Origin: CAYZJR01 sp964503045
GTDB taxonomy: Bacteria > Cyanobacteriota > Vampirovibrionia > Obscuribacterales > Obscuribacteraceae
Length of the DNA stretch: 64,000 bases
Direction: 5' to 3'
NCBI GenBank assembly: GCA_964503045.1
Contig: CAZCZI010000033.1
Coordinates: 1 to 64,000 of the forward strand
The position numbers were made by a program, and so were the translations under genes. The notes beneath the pieces are model-generated. The model made no database searches, had not been told where the DNA came from, and was given only the letters and a program-made list of their open reading frames with translations. Positions 44,047 to 52,679 of the stretch are shown one piece after another (position 1 is the stretch's first letter; every line of letters starts with the position of its first letter).

Positions 44047-44074
44047 AATTGCGGACTTACGTAAGTCCGTAATT
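44047..44074. promoter_or_regulatory. 28-base palindrome upstream of the DACNV operon (candidate ArsR-type operator)
   Basis: The core CGGACTTACGTAAGTCCG (44052-44069) is a perfect 18-base palindrome, flanked symmetrically by AATT on each side with one unmatched base between. It lies just upstream of the small gene starting at 44012. The AATTGCG outer arm is shared with the palindrome at 52137-52156, linking this operon to the ArsR/hydrogenase-like regulon. Confidence 0.6.
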
Positions 44075-44188
44075 GTTATTGTACTAGATCGATCGGCTCT
44101 GTGGCGTACTTCATGTTTTGAAGACTAGGTCTGACTGCCCCAATGTTCTTCAGGGCACCTGGCGTGGCTGCTTTTCAAAGCCTGGAGT

Positions 44189-44524
44189 CTATAGCGCTTC
44201 CAGCATGTCTTTAATGTCAATCAAATGGTTGTTAAAGATGTCTTTTGCGGCATCCAAAAATTTGAATATCGCCGGATCTGGGCATGAATAGTAAATGTTA
44301 CTGCCCTGTTTCCTTCCTACAATGATTCTTTTGGTGCGAAGCACGGCCAATTGTTGGGACAGGTTAGTGGGTTCGACCCCAAGCCTCAGTCTCAGTTCGG
44401 TAACCGTCAATTCACCATTTCGCAATTCATCCAGAATCCCGATTCGTAATGGACTTGCCAATGCTTTGAAGAACTCAGCCTTAAACTTAAGTATTTGCTG
44501 CCTGTCTTTTTTCACTTTTTTCAT
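44189..44524 (-). CDS. ArsR-family transcriptional regulator (paralogue 1)
   Basis: A 111-residue winged-helix protein: KAEFFKALASPLRIGILDEL, GELTVTELRLRLGVEPTNLSQQLAVLR and a wing with GRKQGSNIYYSC. ArsR regulators repress until a ligand or redox change releases them. No ELCVCDL metal box is present; a single Cys lies in YYSC. It is closely similar to the regulator at 52212-52577. It follows the copy-A hydrogenase-like operon on the same strand with a palindrome 22 bases before its ATG. By comparison with Rv0081 of M. tuberculosis, which sits beside a similar gene set, it may respond to low oxygen. Confidence 0.9.
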   Translation of the reverse strand: MKKVKKDRQQILKFKAEFFKALASPLRIGILDELRNGELTVTELRLRLGVEPTNLSQQLAVLRTKRIIVGRKQGSNIYYSCPDPAIFKFLDAAKDIFNNHLIDIKDMLEAL

Positions 44525-44545
44525 TAAATTACGCAGTTTCGGTAA

Positions 44546-44561
44546 ATACGCAAATGCGTAT
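44546..44561. promoter_or_regulatory. Perfect 16-base palindrome before the ArsR gene (candidate autoregulatory operator)
   Basis: ATACGCAAATGCGTAT lies 22 bases upstream of the ArsR start (44524) and just past the end of the ferredoxin-HyfI gene (44579). A related TTACGCA half-site lies at about 44529. The size, symmetry and position fit ArsR-family sites. Confidence 0.6.
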
Positions 44562-44578
44562 CTAACAATCTTGCTTGG

Positions 44579-45487
44579 CTATCGCGGATTAGTCAAGCCG
44601 ATATCATGGGGATTTTCTACCAGACCTGCCTTGTTTTGAATCTGATTCTTGCCTACGAATCGGGGGTTGTTGTCTGATTGCCCACGTGCGGTGATGACGC
44701 CGTGTATCAAGCTCCATGGATGAGGTGGGCATCCTGGTATATAAACGTCTACAGGCAATATGCTGTCAAGCCCGTTTGCATCGGAATACCCGCCTTTGTG
44801 CACACCACCGGAGATGGCACATGTTCCTGCCGCGATCACTATTCGGGGGTCGGGCATTGCCTCATAACAACGCAAGACTGCGGTTTGCATGCCCTTTGCC
44901 ACAGGACCCGTCACCATGAGTATGTCTGCAGCGCGAGGCGATGCAACAATCTGAACTCCAAATCTCTCTACGTCAAACACAGGATTTGAGCTGGCTCCAA
45001 TTTCCAGGTCGCACGCACTACAGCCCGTGGAAACTACTCTAATTGCCACGGACCTCTTGAATGCAGAGCGAATCCGATCGGATAGTTTGGAAGCAGTCAA
45101 AATAGTGCTTTCAATGCCTGGCTTATGCTCTGTTTCATCCGTTTGTCCGGACCTGTCCTGGGTGCGGAGTACTAGTTCTGAGCGTGTCTTTCGAGCCACT
45201 TGTGTCGAAAGATTTTCAACAATGGTTTCCGTAGTGCAAACGTTCGTGCACATGCCGCATGCAATACATGCACCAAGATCTAGTTTCACGGCTGGTTGAC
45301 TTTGGTTGTTTCCGACCTCAATGGCATCAGTGGGACAGACATTTACACAGGCATTACATTCGGTGCCAAGACAGGGAGCATTTGTCAAATGTGGAAGTCC
45401 CCGAGCCGTCTGCTCAAGAGGGGGACAGATCGCCCCGTCCGCAGTTGCTACGCCTTGCTTGAGCAGATAGGTCAGTATCCTAAACAT
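44579..45487 (-). CDS. Copy A: ferredoxin-like / NuoB-like (HyfH-HyfI-type) fusion subunit
   Basis: A 302-residue protein. The N-terminal half is a two-cluster ferredoxin: C-x4-C-x2-C-x3-CPTD followed by CIACGMCTNVC. After a variable linker (about 110-150), the NuoB-like half has all four proximal-cluster cysteines: TGCSACDLEIGAS, GTCAISGG and PGCPPHPW. It should carry electrons from a soluble donor to the membrane arm of a complex-I-like enzyme. The fusion is also seen in its paralogue in copy B (59306-60142). It is the last structural gene of copy A. Confidence 0.85.
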   Translation of the reverse strand: MFRILTYLLKQGVATADGAICPPLEQTARGLPHLTNAPCLGTECNACVNVCPTDAIEVGNNQSQPAVKLDLGACIACGMCTNVCTTETIVENLSTQVARKTRSELVLRTQDRSGQTDETEHKPGIESTILTASKLSDRIRSAFKRSVAIRVVSTGCSACDLEIGASSNPVFDVERFGVQIVASPRAADILMVTGPVAKGMQTAVLRCYEAMPDPRIVIAAGTCAISGGVHKGGYSDANGLDSILPVDVYIPGCPPHPWSLIHGVITARGQSDNNPRFVGKNQIQNKAGLVENPHDIGLTNPR

Positions 45488-45499
45488 AGTGGTTGCCCC

Positions 45500-46981
45500 T
45501 CATAGGTCATTTCCGCTGTAGGACAGACCAAAACTCTTGTTGCAGAGTGGAAAATCGGCAATCAGATTGCCTCTAATGGCAATGGAAATACCGGTCCAGT
45601 TTGTGAAACTTGGATCTTTAATGGCGTAGCGTCTGACTTTTCCTGTACCATCGGTCATGACCAAGTGGATTAGCTCTCCGCGAAAGGCTTCGACAATTCC
45701 CACGCCGGTGGAGTCGGGCGGCAGTTGATCGGGTAAATCGATGGCTGTACTCCCTTCAGGAATGGATTTGGTGAGCTGCTTAATAATTTCAAGACTTTGC
45801 CAAAGTTCCTTAATCCTTACACGAGTACGTGAGAGTATGTCGCCGCCGGTCTCTATCGCAATTTCGAGTGCCTGTTGTGGAAACACACCCTGGTTAAAGT
45901 GACGCCTAGTATCGTATTCAATGCCACTTGCTCTGCCGGCAACACCGACAAATCCAAATTCTTGAGCCAAAGATTTTGATATCTTTCCAATGTTCTCCAT
46001 TCTTTCAACTGCAGTTTGATTCTCTTCATAAATTTGAATTATGGGCTTCAGCTCTTCAATCAAGCCTTTTACGGCTTGATGCATAGACGTCAGTAAATGG
46101 CGATTGTCAAATTGTACGCCACCAGGGATGATGTATGCCCGAAGAAGCCGCGAACCAGAAAGCAATTGCGCCAAGCCTAACGCTTTTCCTCGCAGGCGCC
46201 CCATTGTAGCCATAACTCCGACGAATCCCACGTCGTTTGCGGCCCCACCGATATCGATTATGTGCATGGCTGCCCGCTCAATTTCTAGAGCTAGAGTTCT
46301 TAACACTTGAGCTGCTTCAGGTACTTCAACATCGAAGAGTGATTCTATCGCAATGGCATGAGCCAAAGCGTTTGCAGCCGCGGTGTCGCTCGCGGCAGCC
46401 TCGGCGACAAATCGCGCTTTCCTCCAAGGAATCTCCGTGAGTCGTTTTTCGACGCCTCTGTGCACCCACCCCAACTGCAGTTCTAAATTTACGATGGTTT
46501 CACCGCGACAGCTGAACCTGAAGTGCCCAGGCTCAATCACGCCGGCATGAATTGGTCCGACCGGCAATTCAAACACACCTTCGCCTTTGACTTCCAGGAA
46601 TGGATATTGGCTTGGACGGTCAGCTGGTTGAAAGCTGCTAGACGTGTTTCGTAACGGAAAAAGATCCTTTGGAAAACCATCATGCAATATAAGAGGCTTT
46701 AGACGAGGGTGGTTGCGCGGTCGAATTCCAAACATATCTGACATTGAACGCTCGAACCAGTGTGCTTGAGGAAATGTTGCCGTTAGGGAGGAATAGGAGC
46801 TCTCGGAAATGGAACTTTCCCACAACTCGCCAGTGCCGGCAGCCGGATTCAGCATCAAGCAGATTACTTGGTCGCCGTCTATTGAGGTCAATAGGCCTAA
46901 TCGACCTTTGTTTTCACTTGTCCATGTTCTGAAATTTTGTGGGAGACTTTGGATTTCAACTGACTTTGCTGTTGGTTTCAT
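45500..46981 (-). CDS. Copy A: HyfG/NuoCD-like large subunit without NiFe cysteines
   Basis: A 493-residue fusion of a NuoC-like part (1-160, with PQAHWFERSMSDMFGI and HPRLKPLILHD) and a NuoD/hydrogenase-large-like part (GPIHAGVIEPGHFRFSC, WVHRGVEKRL, ALEIERAAMHIIDIGG). In true NiFe enzymes the first cysteine pair lies in RxCGxC; here it is EAAASDTAAANALAHA. The last pair (DPCxxC) is replaced by IADFPLCNKSFGLSYSGNDL. So no NiFe centre can be bound, and the protein resembles energy-converting hydrogenase-related (Ehr) complexes or the HycE-like Rv0087. The likely role is to couple electron flow to ion pumping; the substrate is unknown. Confidence 0.88.
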   Translation of the reverse strand: MKPTAKSVEIQSLPQNFRTWTSENKGRLGLLTSIDGDQVICLMLNPAAGTGELWESSISESSYSSLTATFPQAHWFERSMSDMFGIRPRNHPRLKPLILHDGFPKDLFPLRNTSSSFQPADRPSQYPFLEVKGEGVFELPVGPIHAGVIEPGHFRFSCRGETIVNLELQLGWVHRGVEKRLTEIPWRKARFVAEAAASDTAAANALAHAIAIESLFDVEVPEAAQVLRTLALEIERAAMHIIDIGGAANDVGFVGVMATMGRLRGKALGLAQLLSGSRLLRAYIIPGGVQFDNRHLLTSMHQAVKGLIEELKPIIQIYEENQTAVERMENIGKISKSLAQEFGFVGVAGRASGIEYDTRRHFNQGVFPQQALEIAIETGGDILSRTRVRIKELWQSLEIIKQLTKSIPEGSTAIDLPDQLPPDSTGVGIVEAFRGELIHLVMTDGTGKVRRYAIKDPSFTNWTGISIAIRGNLIADFPLCNKSFGLSYSGNDL

Positions 46982-46994
46982 TCTTTCACCATCA

Positions 46995-48410
46995 TCACAG
47001 AATACCGAATGTCTTAGGACCGACGAACAGCCCTAAAGCGAACGATGCAGCCAATAAAAGTGACGGTATGAGACTTGCTTTTAAAGGATTTAGAACTTTG
47101 ATGATTGGAACTGGCGCACCAAAAATCACTCCGCCCACATGTGCGCATATCGCAACTAGGCTAAGACTGAGGGCTACCAACAGAAGAACTGCACATATCC
47201 AAAATGACGATTTAATGGTTGCATTCAAGATGGAAACTTCACTTGTGAAAGAACCAAATGGTGGTAATCCTGTTACCGCCAGCGTGCCAACCAGCAACAA
47301 TCCTGCGCACGCTGGTGATGTTTCTAGCACTCCGCGCAGCTGATTGAGGCGCTTAGTGCCGCACAATTGAATGATGTTTCCCGATAGGAGGAACAATGCG
47401 ACTTTAGCCACACTGTGATTGACGGCCTGCAAAAAGAACAGAGTGCCACTGCCCAAGCCAATAGCCATAAGAATAATGCCGACATTTTCGATACTAGAGA
47501 ACGCCCACATTCTCTTAAAGCTACGTTGGCGAATGAGGAAGATGCTCGCTGCTAGCGCTGTTATTGCACCCATCCAAACCATCAACTCCATGGGAAAGGC
47601 TCGTCGGTCAGGAGTAAACAGTTGGTAGAAGCGCCAGATTCCAAATAGTGCGCAATTTAGAAGCGAGCCAGATAACATCGCTGAAGCCGGAGCCGGTGCT
47701 TCTGAGTGTGCATCCGGAAGCCAGTTATGCAGTGGAAAAATTCCAGCTTTGGTGCCGTAGCCTAACAGGCAAAAGACGAAGCCGAAGCGCAAAAGCGCTG
47801 GATTGAGCTGATCAGCGTGTTTCATCAAATTCGAGAAACTGAGCGAACCGTGTGCATCGTTGCCGTGTTGACTGGAAGCAAAGACGAATGCTGTTCCTAA
47901 TAGAGCGAACGCAATACCGACACTGCAGATGATGACATATTTCCACGTTGCCTCAATAGAGTGTTTTGTGCGATCAAAGTAGACCAGAGCCGCTGACGAG
48001 AGAGTGGTAGCTTCCATACTGATCCACAAGAAACCCATATTGTCTGACACGAAAACGGCAATCATGGACAGAAGAAAGATCGCTGACGCCCCGTAAAATA
48101 CTTTCAAATGCCTCAGTTCGATTCGTGCCTCATTGGAAAAGAAAAAGTCAGCCTGAGTCAAACAGCATGCAATTATTACTGTCGTCAAAATTACAAAAAG
48201 AGCTGCCAGCCGGTCAACTGCGAAGTCAGGCGTGAAAACCAGTTTTGCTGTGTCATCAAAGAGAATGGTTCTAAAAATTGAGAACTCTTGCGCGACCTGA
48301 GCCCAAGCCAATAAGAAGGCAAGCATCTTCACCGCTTTTGCCGACGGCAGGATCACTGTCAGCAAAATCATCGATATAGGAATTAGGGCGAGCAGCAAGA
48401 TTGATTCCAT
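46995..48410 (-). CDS. Copy A: HyfF/NuoN-like antiporter-type membrane subunit
   Basis: A 471-residue protein with about 13-14 helices. The proton-pump core of Mrp/NuoL-M-N proteins is visible: MEATTLSSAALVYFDRTKHS, GYGTKAGIFPLHNWLPDAHS (with the key Lys), EAPAPASAMLSGSLLN and SSIENVGIILMAIGLGSG. It should move H+ or Na+ as part of the membrane arm. The homologue in copy B (56393-57808) has the same length. It lies 5 bases from the HyfE-like gene. Confidence 0.9.
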   Translation of the reverse strand: MESILLLALIPISMILLTVILPSAKAVKMLAFLLAWAQVAQEFSIFRTILFDDTAKLVFTPDFAVDRLAALFVILTTVIIACCLTQADFFFSNEARIELRHLKVFYGASAIFLLSMIAVFVSDNMGFLWISMEATTLSSAALVYFDRTKHSIEATWKYVIICSVGIAFALLGTAFVFASSQHGNDAHGSLSFSNLMKHADQLNPALLRFGFVFCLLGYGTKAGIFPLHNWLPDAHSEAPAPASAMLSGSLLNCALFGIWRFYQLFTPDRRAFPMELMVWMGAITALAASIFLIRQRSFKRMWAFSSIENVGIILMAIGLGSGTLFFLQAVNHSVAKVALFLLSGNIIQLCGTKRLNQLRGVLETSPACAGLLLVGTLAVTGLPPFGSFTSEVSILNATIKSSFWICAVLLLVALSLSLVAICAHVGGVIFGAPVPIIKVLNPLKASLIPSLLLAASFALGLFVGPKTFGIL

Positions 48411-48415
48411 TGGAC

Positions 48416-49072
48416 CTAATCCTTCAAATCAGAAAGCAAAGTTACATCAATATGTTCGAAATTTTTCTTGATTTTGAACAAGATCAAACCGGTAACCATT
48501 ACGGCTACAAAGACATCAAGCAAAATACCCATTTCGACCATCATCGGCATGCCGTTGGTCTGCGATACCGTAAACATGTAGATACCGTTTTCCAGGACCA
48601 GAAAACCGACTATCTGACTTATGGCTGTTCTGCGCGTTAGCATAAGAAGCATGCCGGTAAACAGCATCGAAAATGCCGAAGTGGCACCGATGCGGGGATC
48701 TCCTTCACCACCAAGCACAGTCGGAAGCTGCTCGACCAGCAAATAGCTTACCCCCAGAAGCGTCGTGCCCAAGCCCATAGAGATGGAGCAAGGCAAGAAT
48801 GTGCCCGGATCGCGCATTACACCGACCTTTTTGTTTACCCAGGTTAAAAACAGAGGGGTAAAGATGGCTTTGAAAACACCAACCACGATTGCTGAGTAAA
48901 ACAGGTGCTTCTCGCCGGTTACGATGCCTAACCAAAGAGTAAGACTAGCTAACAACAGTGTGTGCACGGCGTAGCAAATGAGGTTGGTGCGGACATGCAT
49001 GCTACCGAGCATAAAGACTGCCATCAAGGCGGAGCTCAAAGTGAGTAAATCGTACGTATTTAAAGGAGTCAA
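48416..49072 (-). CDS. Copy A: HyfE-like (NuoK-type) membrane subunit
   Basis: A 218-residue protein with about six helices; LLMLTRRTAISQIVGFLVLE and NGIYMFTVSQTNGMPMMVE match HyfE, a long relative of NuoK. I start at TTG 49072, seven bases after GGAGGG; this gives MTPLNTYDLL, aligning with the copy-B protein, whereas the longer reading from 49096 would place the ribosome site inside the gene. It starts just past the HyfC-like stop. The membrane Glu residues in VEQLP and VEMGI are candidates for ion transfer. Confidence 0.85.
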   Translation of the reverse strand: MTPLNTYDLLTLSSALMAVFMLGSMHVRTNLICYAVHTLLLASLTLWLGIVTGEKHLFYSAIVVGVFKAIFTPLFLTWVNKKVGVMRDPGTFLPCSISMGLGTTLLGVSYLLVEQLPTVLGGEGDPRIGATSAFSMLFTGMLLMLTRRTAISQIVGFLVLENGIYMFTVSQTNGMPMMVEMGILLDVFVAVMVTGLILFKIKKNFEHIDVTLLSDLKD

Positions 49073-49073
49073 T

Positions 49074-50003
49074 CTATGCCCTCCAAATTGCGACAAACGC
49101 GCAAATTACCGAAATGACGACTGCATAGGCAACAAACTGTGGAATTTGGGTCCACCTGACCTTCACGCTTGATGCTTCCACCAGAGCAACCGCAAACAAC
49201 ATGCAAATGAGAGTTACGACGCTAGCAATGCCTTTTACCAGTGGTTCCGCTGTCCACATAAACTCAAAGGCGTGGAGCAGACACTGACTTGTAAGACCTA
49301 ATAGAACGACCAGCTTCAAATTGTGGGAGTACTCGACTAAACCTAAATTGCGCCCAGAATTTTCGATGGTCGTTGCCTCGTGGATCATTGTCAGTTCTAG
49401 GTGGGTGGTTGGATCGTCGATTGGCATTCGAGATAACTCGACCAGGCTGGCGACGAAGAGTCCGGCGCCGCATAAAATCCACAACGGTGTTTCGTGTCTT
49501 AGTGCATTCTGGGAAAATGAGAATATAAGGCACATGTCACTGCTGTGAGCAATCGAGGCAAGAGAGGCCAGGCATAAAACGATTACCGGCTCCACAAGTA
49601 CTGCTACTGTCACTTCTCTGCTGGCGCCAAACCCACAGAAAACAGAACCTGCATCAAGCGAAGATAGCGCACCAACTAGTCGAATCAGCGCGAAGAGGTA
49701 TACGATCAAAAAGAGGTCACCACCGGCGATGTCAGGTTTCGTAGATGTCCAAGGAAGAAGAAAGGCAATGATGATAGTTGTGGCAAATTGAATGCTGGCA
49801 GCGCTTCTGAATATCCAGCAGGCCAAAGAGCTTAACACCTCGCCTTTGAGCGAAAATTTGTAGAGATCGAAAAGTGGCTGCAGAATGGGTGCTCCTCGAC
49901 GGTTCTGCAGTCTTGCTTTTGTTTTTCTTACGATTCCTACCGCCAGGCTCGGCATGACTGCAATGAAGAATACGAATGTCAACCACTGTAGTGCGTCGTT
50001 CAT
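49074..50003 (-). CDS. Copy A: HyfC/NuoH-like membrane subunit
   Basis: A 309-residue protein with about eight helices. RKTKARLQNRRGAPILQPLFDLYKF is the conserved first-loop signature (shown here as motifs KARLQNRRGAP and LQPLFDL), and LSRMPIDDPTTHLELTMIHE is the NuoH-like acidic loop that links the redox arm to ion pumping. The ATG at 50003 overlaps the HyfB-like stop as ATGA, so they are coupled. The copy-B paralogue is 310 residues long. Confidence 0.9.
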   Translation of the reverse strand: MNDALQWLTFVFFIAVMPSLAVGIVRKTKARLQNRRGAPILQPLFDLYKFSLKGEVLSSLACWIFRSAASIQFATTIIIAFLLPWTSTKPDIAGGDLFLIVYLFALIRLVGALSSLDAGSVFCGFGASREVTVAVLVEPVIVLCLASLASIAHSSDMCLIFSFSQNALRHETPLWILCGAGLFVASLVELSRMPIDDPTTHLELTMIHEATTIENSGRNLGLVEYSHNLKLVVLLGLTSQCLLHAFEFMWTAEPLVKGIASVVTLICMLFAVALVEASSVKVRWTQIPQFVAYAVVISVICAFVAIWRA

Positions 50004-51985
50004 CGCTCTGCCCCTAGACACATAAGAATCAGTGCAGTCACGAAGACGTAAAGAAGGTGTATGTGAATGCTGCCGGTTTGCACCTTTACTAAAATACGAT
50101 TGAAATAGTTTGCCGTTGCCAAAAACGGGCGATACAAATATTTCTCAAGAACGAGCACAATTGAAGCTTCAACTTCGATGCTTTCAGGGAAGTGACGTCT
50201 ATCTTTTCCGGCAATTCGGTTCGTCACCTTGAGCAATAAGAGAGGGCGAAACAATACTGCAATTGGCTCTGAAAAGCTCGAAGCCGATTCTTCTGCCCTA
50301 GCCGGAAGGATTCCGTAGCCACAGTCCCATGTGTCAAATCTCCTTAGATTTGCAGAACCATTTTTTGTCAAAACCCCATAGACCAAGCCCAAAAGGAGAA
50401 GCCCGAAAAGCGTAATTTTTTCTAGAGCAAAAGGATAAAGGTGGTGCGTCGCCGGCAGTTGGTACATTGACAGGATGGGCCCGCAGCAATACAGAACACC
50501 TGGCGCGAACAATCCGAGAGAAACGCATCCGGCAGCGAGTATAGATTGCGAGACAATCATCCCGCGCGAAACCTCTTTGCTGTCGGCAACTGCCCGTGAG
50601 CGAGGTCTGCCAAGAAATGAGATTCCTAGCGCCTTGGCGAAGCAGGCGATCGACATTGCTCCAACCAACGACAACACACCCATTATGGCGAATGCGAAGA
50701 TATTGTCTTGTATGCAAGAAGACTGGAACGAAAACTGCAACAGGCTTTGGTAGTACAACCACTTGCTGCAGAAACCATTGAGTGGTGGAACGGAGGCGAT
50801 GGCCAATGTACCAATGAAGAAAGTGACCAGTGTCCACGGCATTCGATTGGACAGCCCACCCAGAAGACCGAGGTTGGTAGAGCCGGAAGAAACTTCGATT
50901 GCGCCGGTGTTCAAAAATAATAGTGACTTATATATGCCATGGTTGAGGCAGTGGAAGAGTGTTCCTAAAAGAGCAATTGACGCCACTTCCTGCAATCCAT
51001 GCATTCTGGCGAGAATCGTCAAACCGATTCCAACCACGGCCAAACCCACATTTTCGACGCTGCTATAGGCAAGTAATACTTTCAGATCATTTTGAACAAG
51101 AGCGAACAAAATGCCCCAAAGCGCTGAGATTGTGCCAATTGCCAATAAGACATAAGCAAAAGACTCGCCGATTCCGGGGTTGCCGATCAAGATTCGAATC
51201 ATCATGTAAACTGCCACTTGCAGCTTTACCCCACTGAATAGTGCTGCCAGCGGTGGCAGGGCTTCATGGTAAACGTGAGGCATCCAAACATGGAATGGCC
51301 ATAATCCCGCCTTGATCGCCAAACCAATCACGACAATCGCAACGGGAACCGTCAACGTTTTTTGCGCGTCGAAGTGCCATTCGCTAAATGACCAGGTTCC
51401 AAAAACTGAGTATATCCAGAGGAATCCGCCAATCAGGAATGCCGCTGAAACCACTGATGCCCCAAAGTAAATCAAGCCTGCCTTTCGCGCTGCCCGCCTT
51501 TGATGTTCGACCAACATCAGGGCAGCGCCGCTGATTGACATGAGTTCCCAAAACAACAAAAACGTGATGGCATTAGCACTGGTGACGACTTGGCACATGG
51601 ATATGACAAACAAGTTCAAGAATGTCCAGAGCAAACCTTTGTGGATGACTCGCTTCGTCAGTTTCAAATACCCGGGCATGTAAACGGAGACGACCAGCGT
51701 TATCACACCAACCAGAAGAAGAAATATCGAAGCCAGTGAATTTGAATGTCCCGACAACGGTGTGAATGCCAATTGAATCGGTATTGAAACTTTCCAGAGT
51801 TCACCGCTACTTGAAGTTGGCAAAAGCGCTGCGCAAATCAATAAGGCGCTTCCTGTGAACAGAAGCGCCGAATAGAAGTTGTCTTTGACTTTTCCTCGAC
51901 CGACTATTCCGACTAGCGCTCCTGCAAACCACACTGTGTAGGTTAAGGAAAGGACAGTTGCTGAGGTTTCGGGGCCAGGATGCAT
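50000..51985 (-). CDS. Copy A: HyfB/NuoL-like antiporter-type membrane subunit
   Basis: A 661-residue protein with about 16 helices. Motifs include LLFWELMSISGAALMLVEHQ, GLAIKAGLWPFHVWMPHVYH, HEALPPLAALFSGVKLQVAVYM and LLAYSSVENVGLAVVGIGL, with the Glu and Lys residues of ion-pumping antiporter-like subunits. I start it at ATG 51985 (MHPGPETSATV), which matches the 662-residue copy-B protein; the frame is open 61 codons further upstream through the promoter area. The C-terminus (HFPESIEVEASIVL, VQTGSIHIHLLYVF) is shared with copy B. It is the first gene of copy A. Confidence 0.9.
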   Translation of the reverse strand: MHPGPETSATVLSLTYTVWFAGALVGIVGRGKVKDNFYSALLFTGSALLICAALLPTSSSGELWKVSIPIQLAFTPLSGHSNSLASIFLLLVGVITLVVSVYMPGYLKLTKRVIHKGLLWTFLNLFVISMCQVVTSANAITFLLFWELMSISGAALMLVEHQRRAARKAGLIYFGASVVSAAFLIGGFLWIYSVFGTWSFSEWHFDAQKTLTVPVAIVVIGLAIKAGLWPFHVWMPHVYHEALPPLAALFSGVKLQVAVYMMIRILIGNPGIGESFAYVLLAIGTISALWGILFALVQNDLKVLLAYSSVENVGLAVVGIGLTILARMHGLQEVASIALLGTLFHCLNHGIYKSLLFLNTGAIEVSSGSTNLGLLGGLSNRMPWTLVTFFIGTLAIASVPPLNGFCSKWLYYQSLLQFSFQSSCIQDNIFAFAIMGVLSLVGAMSIACFAKALGISFLGRPRSRAVADSKEVSRGMIVSQSILAAGCVSLGLFAPGVLYCCGPILSMYQLPATHHLYPFALEKITLFGLLLLGLVYGVLTKNGSANLRRFDTWDCGYGILPARAEESASSFSEPIAVLFRPLLLLKVTNRIAGKDRRHFPESIEVEASIVLVLEKYLYRPFLATANYFNRILVKVQTGSIHIHLLYVFVTALILMCLGAER

Positions 51986-52038
51986 TTTTAACGGTTCACT
52001 CGTAAGTGATCGAGAAGAACGCAACAGTACAGACAGAA

Positions 52039-52057
52039 TGTGATCGGTTTGTGATCG
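52039..52057. promoter_or_regulatory. Paired TGTGATCG boxes, 11-base spacing, upstream of copy-A HyfB
   Basis: TGTGATCG starts at 52039 and 52050. The pair lies about 55 bases upstream of the chosen HyfB start and about 80 bases from the 20-base palindrome at 52137. The same pair occurs upstream of the SulP gene, suggesting a second, shared regulator besides ArsR. Confidence 0.5.
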
Positions 52058-52136
52058 CGCGCTTGACATGTAAATTGAGTAACGAAGCCTGGAATACCCG
52101 ATGGGTGTTCGGTTTTCCTTCCTTAGCGGATCTGGC

Positions 52137-52156
52137 AATTGCGTAATTACGCAATT
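52137..52156. promoter_or_regulatory. Perfect 20-base palindrome before copy-A operon (candidate ArsR operator)
   Basis: AATTGCGTAATTACGCAATT is perfectly symmetrical. It lies in the 226-base gap between the ArsR gene (ends 52212) and the copy-A HyfB start (51985), both on the minus strand, where it could control the operon promoter. Its AATTGCG arms match the palindrome at 44047-44074. Confidence 0.65.
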
Positions 52157-52211
52157 ATTAATATGCAATCGCCGATTAGCTGTTCACGGTACATCTGTTG
52201 AACTATCGGGT

Positions 52212-52577
52212 CTAGAGATTTTTCAAAGTTTCCTGAACATCAATGAGTTGATTGTTGAAAATGACCTTGGCGATGTCCAGCAGCTGAAAAATGGCGGGAT
52301 CATTGCAAGAATAGTAGGTGTTGTTTCCTTGCTTCCTTGCGGCAACCAGGTTTTTCATTTTCAAGACAGACAACTGCTGGGACACGTTAGGAAGCTCGAT
52401 CTTCAATCTGTCTCGAATCTCTGAGACCGTAAGCTCTCGGTCCCGAAGCTCATCAAGAATTCTTATGCGCAAAGGATTTGCCAAGGCTTTAAAAAATTGC
52501 GCCTTAAACTCTACTATGCGCTCAGCTTTTACTTTGGATGAGCGTGATCCTTGTCCTTTCTGTTTTCTTTGCGCCAT
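52212..52577 (-). CDS. ArsR-family transcriptional regulator (paralogue 2)
   Basis: A 121-residue winged-helix regulator: a basic head (AQRKQKGQGSRSSKVKAER), then KAQFFKALANPLRIRILDEL, RELTVSEIRDRLKIELPNVS, QQLSVLKMKNL and a wing with RKQGNNTYYSCNDPAIF. It is clearly paralogous to the regulator at 44189-44524, including the lone YYSC cysteine and the C-terminal pattern IFNNQLIDVQETL. It sits between the two head-to-head operons, upstream of copy A and divergent from copy B, ideal for controlling both. The inducer is unknown. Confidence 0.9.
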   Translation of the reverse strand: MAQRKQKGQGSRSSKVKAERIVEFKAQFFKALANPLRIRILDELRDRELTVSEIRDRLKIELPNVSQQLSVLKMKNLVAARKQGNNTYYSCNDPAIFQLLDIAKVIFNNQLIDVQETLKNL

Positions 52578-52679
52578 CTAGCCGCGAGTTCTCCTTACAG
52601 CGACCAAATAATAGCAGTACTTTTGTCGCAGAAATCTTGCAAGATACGATCACAATTCGCTTACATAAATTATGTAGCA

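Noticed and set aside
45500..46981. Calling the complex a NiFe hydrogenase (formate hydrogenlyase type)
   Set aside because: All four NiFe cysteines are missing in both copies and no maturation genes are nearby.
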